From Clitoria ternatea (taxonomy: Eukaryota > Streptophyta > Magnoliopsida > Fabales > Fabaceae): 64,000 nucleotides of DNA. The notes under the pieces were generated by a model that was not told the DNA's origin, searched no databases, and saw only the letters and a program-made list of their open reading frames with translations. The translations under genes and the position numbers were made by a program. Positions within the stretch are counted from its first letter, which is position 1. Each line of letters begins with the position of its first letter. Where the stretch lies: positions 87,684,501 through 87,748,500 of the forward strand of contig CM075674.1 of NCBI GenBank assembly GCA_037962975.1, given 5' to 3'. Below are positions 1-11,107 of the stretch, piece after piece.

Positions 1-692
1 TCTGTTCCTACGAACACATTGAATTTCACGGCGAAGCCATAAATTCTAATTAATAGGGTCCGAAACGTAGTCCAAGAAGGGAAAGCCATCAAGAATAAAA
101 TAAGAAGGAGGGGTAAATCAAGGAGATGGTTGCGAGCAAAGGGGTTAATGACTCTAAGGTACTAAACTTGCGCTGGAATCTGTCAACCTCCTTGAGGTCC
201 TTCAGCCCGAAGAGCTTGATCAAATTGAAAATGCTAATAGAGTTTAATAGGAAAGGAGGGTGGCACAAATCACAACGTAGCTAAAAGATCGTGCAAACCC
301 TGAGAGACAAGAAGTAGACGTCCAAAGGAAAAACATTAAAATTATGAGGCGATGGTAAAGATGATAAGGAGAGGACAATGAGAGCGAACTACAAGAGCAC
401 CAAAACCAGCATAGGAGAAAACTTGTGCCTTGAACACACTTCTACGTCTAAACTAGAGCCAACCCAAAGTGAAGCATTCATTAGGAGTGTAGGAGCAGCT
501 GTCTTCTTTACCAATGAACCATAACATGTGATTCTACATATGTCTGGCATGATCTTCATCAAACTCAAGGGCAGATGGCAGTCTCTTGAGAGCAGCTTGG
601 GACAATTTCTTCAGTCTGGGCTTATCCCAAGACAGCTAAAAGAAGTCAAACTTTTCAAGGACTGGCTTCTTCCTTCTATCCTTTTGGCATAT

Positions 693-2543
693 TTAGATAG
701 AGAGGAAAAGTTTGTCAGGTGCAACATAAATCTTCTTGTAGGGAAAAATGAGGCCTGAGTAGAGATCACTAGGCAAGCGAGGAAAATATCCTTGTTGCTG
801 ATCATAAATGATCTTCTGTTGCTCCAGATGGAAGGCATACAACAAGACATGGTCTGCTAGAGAAGTGAGAGATGTGTTGAGTAGAACATCTTCTAGAGGC
901 ATGAGAGGGAGAAAGCAAGGATTGGTAAAAATCTCAACTTTATGGAAACCTTGTTCAGCTTAGTATACCACAAGTCTGCTATGGATGATGAGTTCTAGGC
1001 CGAGGGTAACAAGGGTAAGGGGTGAAGAACTAGGGAGCTTGGTTACGAGTCTGGGGGTTAAGGAATAGAATGAGGTTGATCTTTTAAGGGGTGTGGAGAC
1101 TGAGGGATATGCAATTTATGGTACAAGGGTAGAGGGGTATGGTGTTCTTCTTTTTTCTGGTTTAGGGGACAAAGATGAAGGTTTATGGTGTAAATTGAGT
1201 AGAGGGAAGTTGGATAACTATAGGTTCAGGTTCTATGGGTAGAGAGGTTTGAGGAAAAAAGGAGAGGTGAATAGATAAAGATGGTGAAACAGACATGAGG
1301 TTAGAGGAGAGGGATGGTGTCATAGGCTTTGATTCTTTCTGCTTCTGCTTATGTGCTTGCTTAGCCAATATCTCTCTATTCTTCTGGGCAAGGAAACGAC
1401 ATTTTTCCTTCTAGTTGAATGCAAACCAGTTCTTTGTATTGACCTGAGGGTACTTCTCCCTATACAACTTGATAAGTTCAGTCATCTTCTTCTTAGTGAA
1501 GACCACATCACAATCAGTCCGGGTTTACTTGGGATCTTTTTTTTTCTTCACTAGGGTCAGAACGAGAGAAGGAGGCAAAGATTTCAGAACATGCCCAATG
1601 GGCTTGTTATCATTAGAGTTTGAAGACTCGATGGTCACAACAACAACCAAAGGGTCGAGCATTGGGACTAGAGCTATAAAAGGATCACCCTAAAAAGGGA
1701 CAACTTTGACTAGTGAAGCAGATCTTTCACGCTTGATAGTTCTTAAAGGTCAGGCAGACCTGGGCTTCTTCACAGCCTTGGGTCTTTCTGGTTCTTCAAA
1801 AGCCTTCCTCTTTGAAGTAGACCCTACAACAAACTTTTCTTCAACCATAGTGTGTGCCTTAAGAGAAAGCAGAGGAGAGAGGGGAGGCAGCTTGATCATC
1901 AAGAAACCGCTGTAGATCATGCTTCCAACATTCACCTTTGCCAGAACAACAGGGTAGGGTATCTTCTTTTGGTTCTTCCTTGTAGAAGATATCATATAAG
2001 TCATTATAATGTTGGGTAGGCCGACCTTCTGTAACTGCAACATATGGAACATACAGAACCTATCCAGCTTAGTCACTATATCCTTGGCACTTTTCCTGAG
2101 GTAGAAGACTTGCTTCATCAGCAAGTAAAGCATCTTGACCTTGGGGAGGAGAGACCCAGAGGTCTTATTTTCTAGGTTGGACTTCCTATACAAAACTTTG
2201 TTCATCTCAGCAGCAAATACTAGGGATCCTTCATAGTCCTCCATGTACACCATTCCTTCATGTGGGCAATCACAGATTATAGCTATGATATCTTTAGACA
2301 CATAAATCTTCTTTCCTTTGAGGTTTCCATAGATAATGAGCCTAGTCTTGTCCACTTGGACCGACTTCCAATACTCCAAAACCCCAAAACCATGGAGGGA
2401 GAGTTTAGTTGCCTATTTGTATAGAACTCGAGCCAAGCGATTCCATAAAGCTCAACAATGACATCCCTTTCATCTATCCTATGTTGAATAAGGAGAAAGT
2501 AGTCAGACTCTACTATATTGTCCATTGTGTAGTTCACGACCAT
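693..2543 (-). pseudogene. Env-like / extra 3' ORF of element A, broken
   Basis: Open stretches occur at 2543-2283, 2379-1750, 1368-1183 and 902-693. The first two overlap in different frames, so one frameshift separates them near 2300-2380; the second and third share a frame. The 209-residue stretch (2379-1750) has no domain I can name. It ends in a lysine/proline-rich basic tail, and the part around 1368-1183 is rich in serine, proline and leucine. Its position after RNase H on the same strand matches the envelope-like frame of SIRE/Maximus elements. The true function of that family is unsettled and I see no clear signal peptide or fusion peptide. It could also be an unrelated captured plant transposon ORF. 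Confidence 0.5.
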
Positions 2544-3074
2544 TGTTGAAAGGAGAGGTTTAGAGAAAATAAAAACATTTTAGGATTTAGGAAAGGTTTT
2601 TTGAAAAACAAAGAGCAAGGAGAGAGAAGGAAAAGCTTAGAATGTGAAGAATTACAGATAGGGAAAAGAAAATACATCAACATGTATTTAAAAGGAAAAA
2701 TTTTCAACAGAGAGCGGAGAGAGAAAAATATTTCAGATACGATTACACAAAACTAGTAACTTTGCCACGTAGGCACGTTTCAAAGTCAATGGGCTTAAAA
2801 GACAAAAATGGTTATGATAAAAACAAGCCCAGATGATTTAATCTCTTAGCATTAAAGAAGAGCAAACTTAACTTTTATGAGTTAAGACATATATAACATA
2901 TATATATATAAGCACCCAAACAAAGACTTAAACAAGTATACACACAAACTTAGGCATATAACATGTAAACAAACATATAACATATTTAATCATGCAACAT
3001 ACTTGGCATAATCATATATAGAATAAACTTAACCAATAATCAAGCAATATTTCTTAAATTTAAATTATGCTTGA

Positions 3075-3440
3075 TAAAAGCAAACCTAGCCTCAGCTAGA
3101 GGCTTAGTGAAAATGTCTGCTCATTGATGGTCTATGTCCATAAACTTCATGTCTAGAATTCCCTTCTGCACATAATCTCTTATAAAGTGATACTTCACTT
3201 TAACGTGCTTTGCTTTTGAATGCTAAATGGTATTCTTTGATAAGTTGATTGCACTGGCGTTGTCACAAAACACTAGGATCTTTTCTTCCTTGACGGAGTA
3301 GTCTTCAAGTTGATACTTCATCCAAAGAAGTTGAGAGTGGAACTAGTTGTAGACATCTACTCAGCCTTAGTTATGGATAGTGTAATTGAATTCTGTTTTT
3401 TGCTTCCCTAGCAGATTAGACTTTGACCTAGGAAGTGACA
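3075..3440 (-). pseudogene. RNase H fragment of element A
   Basis: The reverse complement reads through the copia RNase H signature: a DRKS-type start near 3440, a SKKQNS..LS..EAE block near 3390, and the ADIFTKPLAEARF block near 3075-3110 that ends copia polyproteins. Several in-frame stops interrupt it (for example at the W/Y positions after EAE). It follows directly on the first residues of RT, so the RT catalytic core is missing. Confidence 0.75.
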
Positions 3441-3960
3441 CCCTTCACTTATACTTTTTCTATCAACTTTATCTCCTTTTTGCTGATTGTATCTTTGAGC
3501 AACCAACCTTGCCTTGTTCCTTATCACCTTTTTATCTTCATCAAGCTTATTTCTGAAGACCTACTTAGTTCCAATAATGCCTTTGTTGTTGGGTTTGGGT
3601 ACAAGGCTCCAGACTTTATTTCACTCAAACCGGTTCAAATTTTCTTGCATAACAATGATCTAGTCCACATCCTCCAAAGCTTCAGTAATAGAATTGGGTT
3701 CTAATTCTGAAACTAGAGACATGGATGATTTATGAAAGAGAGTTGATCTGGTATTTATTCCAACAGCTTGATGAGGTCTGATGGATAGTAAGCCTTAAAC
3801 TTCAAGTTTCCTGGCTTCTCAAGTTCAGGCACAGATGTTGGTTGTTGTTGTTGAGGTTCTGTGTTCTCTTCCTTTTTATGTTCTTGGTGGTCAGGTTCAG
3901 ACTCTTTTTGCTCTAGACCTACATCATCATTTTCAAGATCTATCAATTTCCTGTCAGTCT
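3440..3960 (-). pseudogene. Integrase-RT linker and N-terminal RT stub of element A
   Basis: The stretch 3946-3755 encodes an acidic, glutamine-rich linker (run of five Q, then VPELEKPGNL), typical of the variable region between copia integrase and RT. Below it, in shifted frames, come the first RT blocks (NKVWSLVP and NKARLVAQRYNQQ near 3490-3620). The text then jumps straight to RNase H, so the YVDD catalytic block is absent. Confidence 0.65.
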
Positions 3961-4016
3961 TTTGAACATCATCAAACCTTACATGTATTGATTCCTTAAT
4001 AGTCTGAATCTTTGTG

Positions 4017-4790
4017 TTAAAGACTATAAGATTTGGAGGTTACTGAGTACCCCATGAATATCCCTTTGTCAGACTTAGAATCAAATTTTCCAAGTTGATC
4101 CCTTGTGTTTAGGATATAGCATGTGCACCCAAAGGGATGAAAATATGATAATTTGGGTTTCCTTCCCTTCCACAATTCATAAGGAGTCTTATTAAGTATT
4201 GGTCTGATTAAGATTCTGTTTTGAATATAACAAGAAGTGTTGACAGCCTCTGCCCAAAAATATTTTGGAAGATTATTTTCACAAAGCATAATTCTGGTCA
4301 TTTCTTGTAGAGTTCTATTTTTCCTTTCCACTACACCATTTTTTGGGGTGCTCTTGCAGAAGAAAATTTAAGTTATGTCAGAGTCATTGTAGAATTTTTC
4401 AAAATGTTCATTTTTCAAATTCTTTGCCATGATCACTTCTTATTGTACCAATACATAATCCTTTCTCATTTTGGATTTTCTTAGAGAAAATCTTGCATAC
4501 TTTAGCAGACTCATCAGGAAATAAATCCATGTAATTCTTGTGTAGTCATCAACTATGACAAAACCATACTTCTTTCCACCCAGACTCTTTGAGTTTGAGA
4601 TGAAAGTAACAAATCCAAATGTAACAGTTTAACGGGTCTAGTTGTTGAAACAACAATTTTACTTTCAAAAGATGTTTTTAGTTATCTCCCTTTTTAACAT
4701 GCTTCACAAGGCAAGGAACCGTTAAAAGAAACTTTAGACGGTCCCTTAACCAAGCCCTTTTTGTGAAGTTTTGAAATGTGTTTCAAACTT
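4017..4790 (-). pseudogene. GAG-pre-integrase and integrase fragment of element A
   Basis: 4331-4017 encodes a clear copia integrase C-terminal half (ERKNRTLQEM, FWAEAV, TPYELWKGRKP, FGC.CYILN, KSDKGIFMGYS). The ERKNRTL glutamate of the DDE triad is present. Upstream in other frames are the catalytic-core start (FVIVDDYTR near 4545-4570) and the GAG-pre-integrase zinc motif (LGHVSLKHISKL and LPCEAC near 4690-4790). Stops and frameshifts separate these blocks, so no functional integrase can be made. Confidence 0.8.
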
Positions 4791-4949
4791 ACATGTCCAA
4801 GCTTTTTGTGTTGGATCCATCTCTCTTCAGAGTTTGAAAAGAAACATGTTATATTTTGATTGTTCAACTAATTCAAATCAACATTATACAGGTTATTATG
4901 TCTATTGGCAAAGAAGAGTATACTATAACAGTATATGTTTCATTCTCAA

Positions 4950-5215
4950 ATGAGACTTTGTACCCACTATCACAAAATTGACTTTTGCTAAGTAAGTTAT
5001 GCCTCACACTCTTAACAAGATAAACATTATCAATGATAGGGGAATGGATTTCACCAACTTTACTAGTACCTATAACATTTCTGATCTAGTTGCCTCTAAA
5101 AGTGACACTCCCTCCTTTAAAACATCCCATGTCTAGGAACATAGACCTTCTTCCCATCATGTGATGTGAGCATCCATTGTCCAAATACCAGTGATAATGC
5201 TTTTCTCTTATCTTT
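4950..5215 (-). pseudogene. Retropepsin-like protease fragment of element A
   Basis: The reverse complement near 5130-5190 reads YLDNGCSHHMMG, the copia protease active-site region, usually D-S-G-C. Here the second residue is Asn instead of Ser (AGT/AGC changed to AAT), so the catalytic Asp is present but the triad is altered. The block continues towards GAG-pre-integrase (GEIHSPI..NVYLV..VRHNLLS) with at least one internal stop. Confidence 0.65.
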
Positions 5216-5259
5216 AAGCATATCTGTAATAGGAATTATCAATGCCTTTGATACCCATG

Positions 5260-5735
5260 TCTTGTTGTTTTTCTTCTTTCTTTTTAAACAATGTTTGATA
5301 ACATGACCATGTTTCTTACAATATTACATCTTACAGTTTTACTCTTAGATGAGATGAATGAAGGAGAAAAAGACTATTTTGAAGCAACAAGTTCAATACA
5401 TCCTATTTCAGCTCTGTTATGGTTACTGATAGGAATCCCTAAAAGCTTGTTTAAATTTTCAATACCATTGAAAAACTTGGCTAGGTCTGAAGTGAGAGAG
5501 CTTACTTGTTTTGAAAGATTGTTGATATCTTTAGTCTAGGAATTGCAACAAACTTTGACACTTTCCAATTTAGTTTTCAAGAAAAGATTTTCTTGTTTAA
5601 GTTTGTGCAACTCTTCAAGGTGCATTTTTTCTCTTTCTTCCATCTTATTTTGATTATTTTTTCCAAGATCTTCTGTTAATTCAAGGATCTTGTTTAAGTT
5701 TGTGCAACTTGTTGTTCACCAAATCTTCATTTTTG
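5260..5735 (-). pseudogene. gag C-terminal region of element A: coiled coil and broken zinc knuckle
   Basis: The minus strand encodes a Lys/Glu/Leu-rich heptad-like stretch (5400-5735), then a CCHC-like block near 5285-5335 (YCKKHGHVIKHC) with a stop codon inside it. A 21-bp segment starting tcttgtttaagttt occurs twice about 96 bp apart (near 5593 and 5689), a small internal duplication within the coiled coil. The gag N-terminus and 5' LTR are absent; element B starts here on the opposite strand. Confidence 0.6.
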
Positions 5736-5736
5736 T

Positions 5737-6985
5737 TTGTTTGATTTTGTTGCTTTATTTGATTTGGAATTAAAGCAACTTGATGCAAAGATAGTTTTTC
5801 TACATAAAGTGTTGGGAGAAGGAATCTTTGTGGATCAATCCGAGGGATTTATTGTTCCTGGTAAGAAGTATCTTGATTGTCGAATCAAGAATTCTTTATA
5901 CAGCCTCAAGCAAGATCCTAAACAAGGATACAAAAGGTTTGTTGCCTTTATGATTGGGCAAGGTTATTATGGGAGTCACTATGATGACTATATGTATTTC
6001 CAACAATTCCCTAAAGGAACTTTTATACGTGTTACTTTATGTTGATGATATATTGATTGCATCATGTAATAAGTATTTGATCATGAAATTGAAAGCTTAA
6101 CTCAACAATGAGTTTGAGATGAAGGAATTAGGTGCATCTATGGAAATTCTTGGCATAGAGATTCACAAGGATCATCAAATTGGTAAATTGTTCTTATCTC
6201 AACAAAAATATATTGAGAGATTTTGATAGATTTAATATGAGAAAATGTAAACATGTTTCTACTCCGCTTGTTGCATATTTCAAGTTATCTTCAAACCTTT
6301 GCCCATAGACAGAGAGGGACATGGAACATATATCATATGGTCCTTATGCTAGTGAAGTTAGTAGTTTAATGTATGTTATGGTGTGCACTAGACCTGATTT
6401 AATATATGTTGTCAGCATGGTGAGTCGGTACATGCATAAAATGGTTTTTCAGTATTTAAAAGGTACTTCAAATATTGGTTTGGTATTTGACAAAAGCAAA
6501 GTTACAAATATTGATGTTGCAAGCTTTGTGGATTTAGATTATGGTGGTGATCTTGATAGAAGAAGATTTCTCTCTGGTTACATCTTTACTCTACATAATT
6601 CTACTATTAGTTGGAAGGCTTCACTTCAATCTATTTTCACATTATCTACAACTGAAGCAAAATATATTTCAACGACAAAAGGTGAGAAAAAACCTATTTG
6701 GATTCGTGGTTTGGCAATGAAGTTGGTCTTACACAAGATATTCTTCCTGTGTTTTGTTATAGTGAGAGTGTTATTCATTTGAATAAAGAATAGTTGTTAT
6801 CACAACAAGACGAAACACATTGATGTTAAACATCACTTTATTCGAGATATTGTTAGTGTTGGTGAAGTTATGGTGCAAAAGATTTATATTTCTAAAAATC
6901 CAACAGATATGCTTATTAAGCCACTTCCAAATGTCAAGTTCCAATATTTCTTAGACTTGATTGGTCTCTACAACACCTGATTTCC
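5737..6985 (+). pseudogene. RT (partial) and RNase H of element B
   Basis: The start reads LELKQLDAKIVFLH, the copia RT block around the first catalytic Asp. It runs to 6045, then shifts frame: the YVDD block (LLYVDDILIASCN, near 6030-6065) sits in the next frame. 6321-6782 encodes the RNase H region with the motifs MYVMVCTRPDLIY and LSTTEAKYIS. A final frameshift near 6780 leads to HIDVKHHFIR and DMLIKPL, ending at about 6985. At least three frameshifts or stops make it non-functional. Confidence 0.8.
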
Positions 6986-7038
6986 CTTTAGGGCATTTGG
7001 CAATGAGAAACTTATTAAATTTGAGTTTGGGTAGGAAT

Positions 7039-7560
7039 TGTAAAGGTGTGTCTCAATTTTCAAGCATCTAATTTTGACTTTTCTTTCCTTTGCCTTTTCT
7101 TTTTCTATTTTCAAAGCCTACTCCTTTGTATTTTCTTTGGATAATAGCTACCGTTGATTTTAGAACACTTTCTTTACTTATAAATAGGTAGCACTGTGCA
7201 TAACTTTATGCATTAATTTTCTCAAGCGAAACATTGAGAGAATTTAAAAATGAGTTTGATATTTTCTTATTCCATTTGAGATAGTATTTTAGCTAGTAAA
7301 ATTTAGAGATAATTTTGTTCTTTACCCTTATAATTTTAGAGGACTATTGTCTTTTTGTCCTGATCATATTAGAGGACTTGTTGTGCTCTTTCTTTTACAT
7401 AGTAAAATTACTTTCCTAGTGATTTTTTCTGTGGTTTTTCTCTCTACGGTGGGAAGTTTTTCATGCAAATCGTTTGTGTTCAGTTTCTTATCTCTTTAAT
7501 GGCTTCTTTTTATCTCCAATTTATGTGATGCGGTGCTTCCACATTATAATTTCCTTTACA
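7039..7560 (+). repeat. 3' LTR of element B
   Basis: The 522-bp LTR is bounded by perfect 8-bp inverted ends, TGTAAAGG at 7039-7046 and CCTTTACA at 7553-7560. It lies about 50 bp after the end of pol, behind a short purine-rich tract (gggtagg). It contains a TATA box and the ttttcatgcaaatcgtttgtgtt stretch that resembles the R-U5 part of Tork-type LTRs. The matching 5' LTR is lost, so no TSD can be tested. Confidence 0.75.
7179..7186 (+). promoter_or_regulatory. TATA box in the LTR of element B
   Basis: TATAAATA lies 140 bp into the LTR, the usual U3 position for an LTR promoter. Transcription would start about 30 bp downstream. Confidence 0.5.
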
Positions 7561-7966
7561 AACATAAAAATGTGTTTTTTAGTATCAATAAGTCCCAAAA
7601 TCGATCACAGTAAACATTCTTTGAGGGGGAGAAAGGTAACAAGTCTTCACTCTTACTAAAATAGAAACAAAATTGTTTGTTTCTGATTACACGAAGGATA
7701 CATGCAAGATTATGTTTCCTTCAGAAGTTTTTTGCCACCTCCTTTGTGCCTAATGGCTAATTTTAAGTCCCTTCTTCAGAGTTTAACAAAATTTTGATCA
7801 TATTTGATACATCCTTTAAAAGTATGATTATGAGTAATTTTAATCTTTTTGATATTTTTCAAATTCCATTAGGGCACTTGCCATAAACATCCAAACATTT
7901 ACTTCTTTGAAACTACGTAAAAGACGACAACAAATTTGTGCTTTCTAGAACACATTTTTCTCTTGA
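7561..7966. other. Non-coding spacer between elements B and C
   Basis: No gene is seen in this 406-bp spacer. A purine tract (ttgagggggagaaagg near 7620) looks like a stray LTR-element polypurine tract, but no LTR follows it that I can delimit. Confidence 0.4.
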
Positions 7967-7971
7967 TCTAA
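7967..7971. repeat. Target-site duplication of element C, left copy (TCTAA)
   Basis: TCTAA directly precedes the LTR start at 7972 and recurs at 14338-14342 directly after the other LTR, proving the outer limits of element C. Confidence 0.9.
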
Positions 7972-8425
7972 TGTTGGTTCAACCTATCACAAAATAATCA
8001 CAAGAGCAGAGCAGAAACTAACCAGAAACAGAACACTTAGGCAGAAAACAATTAACAGAGAATTATAAAAAGATAGGGAAAAAGAACAAACTTTTACATG
8101 GTTCAAACCTAAACTTAGACCATGCAACTTAACTAGACTTACAAATTCTACACTTGTTTTTCTCTTCCTCTCCTCTGTTTTCACTCTTGCTTTTGATCTT
8201 AACACTCATTCAAGCAATCTCACATGCCACACAATTGCTACACACTGATTGATTTGCAATTACCCAAAATAAGATAAGCCAACAAGCTTATATAATACAT
8301 AGAAACAAACAATAACATAAAACTATTAATTCTAAAAGCATAATAGAATTCTATTAAAACAAAATTTGTTCGAGAAACAGAATTTGTTTAAGAAACAAAA
8401 ATTGGTTTTGGAGTCAATCTTCACA
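7972..8425 (-). repeat. 3' LTR of element C (454 bp)
   Basis: The plus strand starts TGTTGGTT and ends TCTTCACA. It aligns along its whole length with the 5' LTR at 12129-14337 once the nested insertion is removed, but lacks about 85 bp that the 5' copy has at 12270-12380 (around the ggagagagcaac stretch). Substitutions are frequent, so the element is old. Confidence 0.88.
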
Positions 8426-8440
8426 AATCTCCACCTTGAC
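8426..8440 (-). promoter_or_regulatory. Polypurine tract of element C
   Basis: On the minus strand the sequence AAGGTGGAGATT lies directly before the LTR start TGTGAAG. This is the classical copia polypurine tract that primes plus-strand DNA synthesis. Confidence 0.8.
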
Positions 8441-8495
8441 TCTAAACACCAATGCAAACAAGTTTCCATGAGTTGTTCTCCCACTTAATCTTCAA

Positions 8496-8960
8496 TCACC
8501 TTGAGAAATTAATCAAGTTCAAGCAATGCTTGAACTTTACTCTAGGAGGGGACTTTGTCAACATATCTGCAGGATTTTCTTCTGTAGAAATCTTCAGAAC
8601 TTGAATCTCCTTTGAATCAATCACTTCTCCAATGAAATGAAACTTAATGTTAAGATGCTTAGTCCTCTCATGGTAAGTCTGATGGTATGCTAAATGAATA
8701 GCACTTTGGATATCACAAAAGATATTGATTCTAGCTTGACTTATGACTAAATCATCAATCGAACCCCTTAACCACAAACCTTCCTTTACACCTTCTGTTA
8801 GAGAAATGTATTCAACCTCAGTAGTTGACAAAGCTACCACAGACTGTAAATTTTCCTTCCAAGTCACTGTAGTGCCAAATAGAGTAAACACATATCTACT
8901 ACAGACTTTCTAGTATCAACGCAACTTGTAAAATCTACATCTACATATCCTGTTATAACA
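8496..8960 (-). pseudogene. RNase H of element C
   Basis: 8891-8496 encodes a copia RNase H: TVTWKENLQSVVALSTTEVEYISL, LWLRG, the DIQSAIHLA block and the C-terminal ADMLTKSPP block that ends copia pol. The reading frame is open for 131 residues but its N-terminal part (near 8960) lies in another frame. Not functional alone. Confidence 0.85.
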
Positions 8961-9043
8961 TCGCTTTCTGTCAGACTCTTCAAAAATCCCAGACCATGCT
9001 TTAAAGATCTATTCAGATATCTTAGCACCAACTTAAAAGCATC

Positions 9044-9990
9044 TCAATGAGCTTTTCCAGGATTTATCATAAACCTTCTTATTAGACTGATAGCATAAGC
9101 TAAGTCAGGTCTGCTGCAAACTATTCCATACATGATACTCCCAACACCACTCGCATAAGGGATGGACATCATCTCATTCCTTTCTTCATCAGCTTTTAGG
9201 AGACTCAGAGATAGAAAACTTGGTAATAGAACCCAAAGGTGTATGGACAAACTTAGATTTATGCATTCTAAATCTTTCACTCATTTTCCTTAAGTAACCT
9301 TGCTGAGATAGAAATAGTTCTCCTTTATCCATGTTCCTTACAACGTCCATGCCTAATATCCTCCTAGCGGGTCCAGGGTCCTTCATTTCAAACTCAGAAC
9401 TGAGTCTGTCCTTGAGAGCCTTTATGTCCTCCTTGTTAGAACTAGCCAACGGAATATCATCCATGTATAGAAGTAGGTACAACACACACTCCTCATTCCT
9501 CTTAAGAACATAAATAAAACTGTCATATTTGCATCTGCTAAAGCCATACTTTAGAAAGAAAACATCAAACTGTATAGAGACTTCTTTAACAAGTACACCT
9601 TGCTCCTATCTTCAGAGAAACCTTATGGTTGCTACATGAAAATTGTTTCCTTTGATTCCCCATGTGAAAATGTTGTTTTGATATCTATTTGTTCTAGGTC
9701 AAGGTAAAACTGGTTTACTAGACTTAGTAATATCCTTATAGAACAATGTTTCACAACAGGTGAGAAGATTTCATTGTAATCCACTCCTTTAACTTGAGTA
9801 TAACCCTTTGCTACAAGCCTTTCTTTGAATCTTGGTACTTCCACTCTTGAATGTCTTCTTTCCTCTTGAAATTCCACTTACACCCTATAACTCTTTTGCC
9901 TTTTGGTAAGTCAACAAGTTTCCAGGTCTAGTTCTTCATAAGAGATTCCATTTCTTCATGTATAGCCTTCATCCAATTTTATTATTCATA
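9044..9990 (-). pseudogene. Reverse transcriptase of element C
   Basis: 9877-9632 holds the RT start (RLVAKGYTQVKGVDYNEIFSPVVK, then LEQIDIKTTF with the first Asp). 9485-9189 holds the YMDDI catalytic block (usual YVDD) and EFEMKDPGPARRILGM. 9280-9044 continues to the IMYGIVCSRPDLAY block. Frameshifts separate the three parts. Confidence 0.85.
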
Positions 9991-10399
9991 ACCTTCCATA
10001 GCTTCCTTGAATGTCCTTGGTTCCAGACTTTAAATTTCTTCTGCCACACTTACACCATAACAAATAAGGTCTATGTAAATGTGCTCAAGGGCTTAGGATT
10101 TCTCCTGGTTTTATCTCTGACCAACTAATAATTAGAGGTATCTTGAAGTCTGTTGCTCCACCTAATCTAGATATTTCCCTTGGTTTTGCTTTTAGGTCTG
10201 CTCCTTTAGAGTTTCCTTTTTCATGTTCTAAAGTCTGGGAGGGACACTCTACCTCAAACTGAGTCTATTACTCATTTGAGGCACTCTCCTATAGATCCTT
10301 GCTTACCATACCCATCTTACTTTCATCAAAAGTAAGGTCTCTGCTGATAATGCATTTTTCTTCACCTTTTTCAAGTTTCCATAGCTTGTAATCCTTCAC

Positions 10400-11100
10400 T
10401 CATTTAGGATATCCAAGGAACATACATTTCACATCCCTTGGTTCTAGCTTCCCCTCTTTGATGTGAGTATATGCTAGAGACCCAAACACTCTTAGTCTTA
10501 AATAGTCTACTGGCTTTCCACTCCATGCCTTCATAGGAGTCTTAAAGTTCAGAGTTGATAAGGGACACCTATTAATCAGATAAACTGCAGTAGTTACAGC
10601 TTCTCCCCAGAAACTCTTTAGCCTTCTTACTTCAGAAGCATACATCTCACTCTTTCTAAAATAGTTATGTTCATCTTCTCTACCAGACCATTCTTTTGAG
10701 GTGTATTAGGGACTATTTTATGTCTTTAAATTCCTTGAGACCTACAAAACTCAATAAAGGGCTTTGAAAGAAACTCCAGGCCATTGTTAGTTCTCAAAAC
10801 CTTAAGTTTGTTACCTGTTTGGTTTTGAATCATGGTGTGTCATTCCTTAAATCTTTTAACAGTTTCAGTTTTATCCTTTAACACATACAACTAGACTCTT
10901 CTAGAAAAAGTCATCAATTATGGTAAGGAAATAAAAGCCTCCACCTAGAGATTTTACTCTTGAAGGTTCTTACAAATCAGATTGCACATATTCAAAAGGT
11001 CTACTAGAAATATGCATGCCATATTGAAATTTAATCCTTGTAGATTTTCCCAGCACACAATTCTCACAGAATTCTAATTTATTCAGTTTATCACCTTTAA
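10400..11100 (-). pseudogene. Integrase of element C
   Basis: 10645-10400 encodes the integrase C-terminal half (SFWGEAVTTAVYLINRCP, FGSLAYTHI, KCMFLGYP). Decayed core sequence extends upstream to about 11100 with several stops. 9880-10400 holds the variable integrase-RT linker with only short coding traces. Confidence 0.8.
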
Positions 11101-11107
11101 GCAGATT

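Larger units (their letters stand above)
1..5735 (-). mobile_element. Element A: decayed Ty1/copia retrotransposon, SIRE/Maximus-like
   Basis: Reading the minus strand from 5735 down, fragments occur in copia order: gag with a coiled coil and a broken zinc knuckle, protease, GAG-pre-integrase, integrase, the start of RT, RNase H, then an extra reading frame after pol. An extra frame after pol in a copia element is the known hallmark of the SIRE/Maximus lineage; the lineage assignment is my inference. Nearly every domain carries stops or frameshifts and most of RT is missing. No LTR is seen: the 3' side runs off the window and the 5' side stops where element B begins. Positions 1-640 lie downstream of the extra frame and show no recognisable coding. 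Confidence 0.75.
5735..7560 (+). mobile_element. Element B: 5'-truncated Ty1/copia retrotransposon with intact 3' LTR
   Basis: Plus-strand copia sequence begins abruptly in the middle of RT at about 5735 and continues through RNase H to a 3' LTR at 7039-7560. There is no upstream gag, protease or integrase and no 5' LTR, so this is a truncated copy joined tail-to-tail with element A. Domain wording (LSTTEAKYIS, IRGLAMKL, NPTDMLIKPLPNVKFQ) resembles the Tork/TNT1-type lineage. That assignment is by recognition only. Confidence 0.8.
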
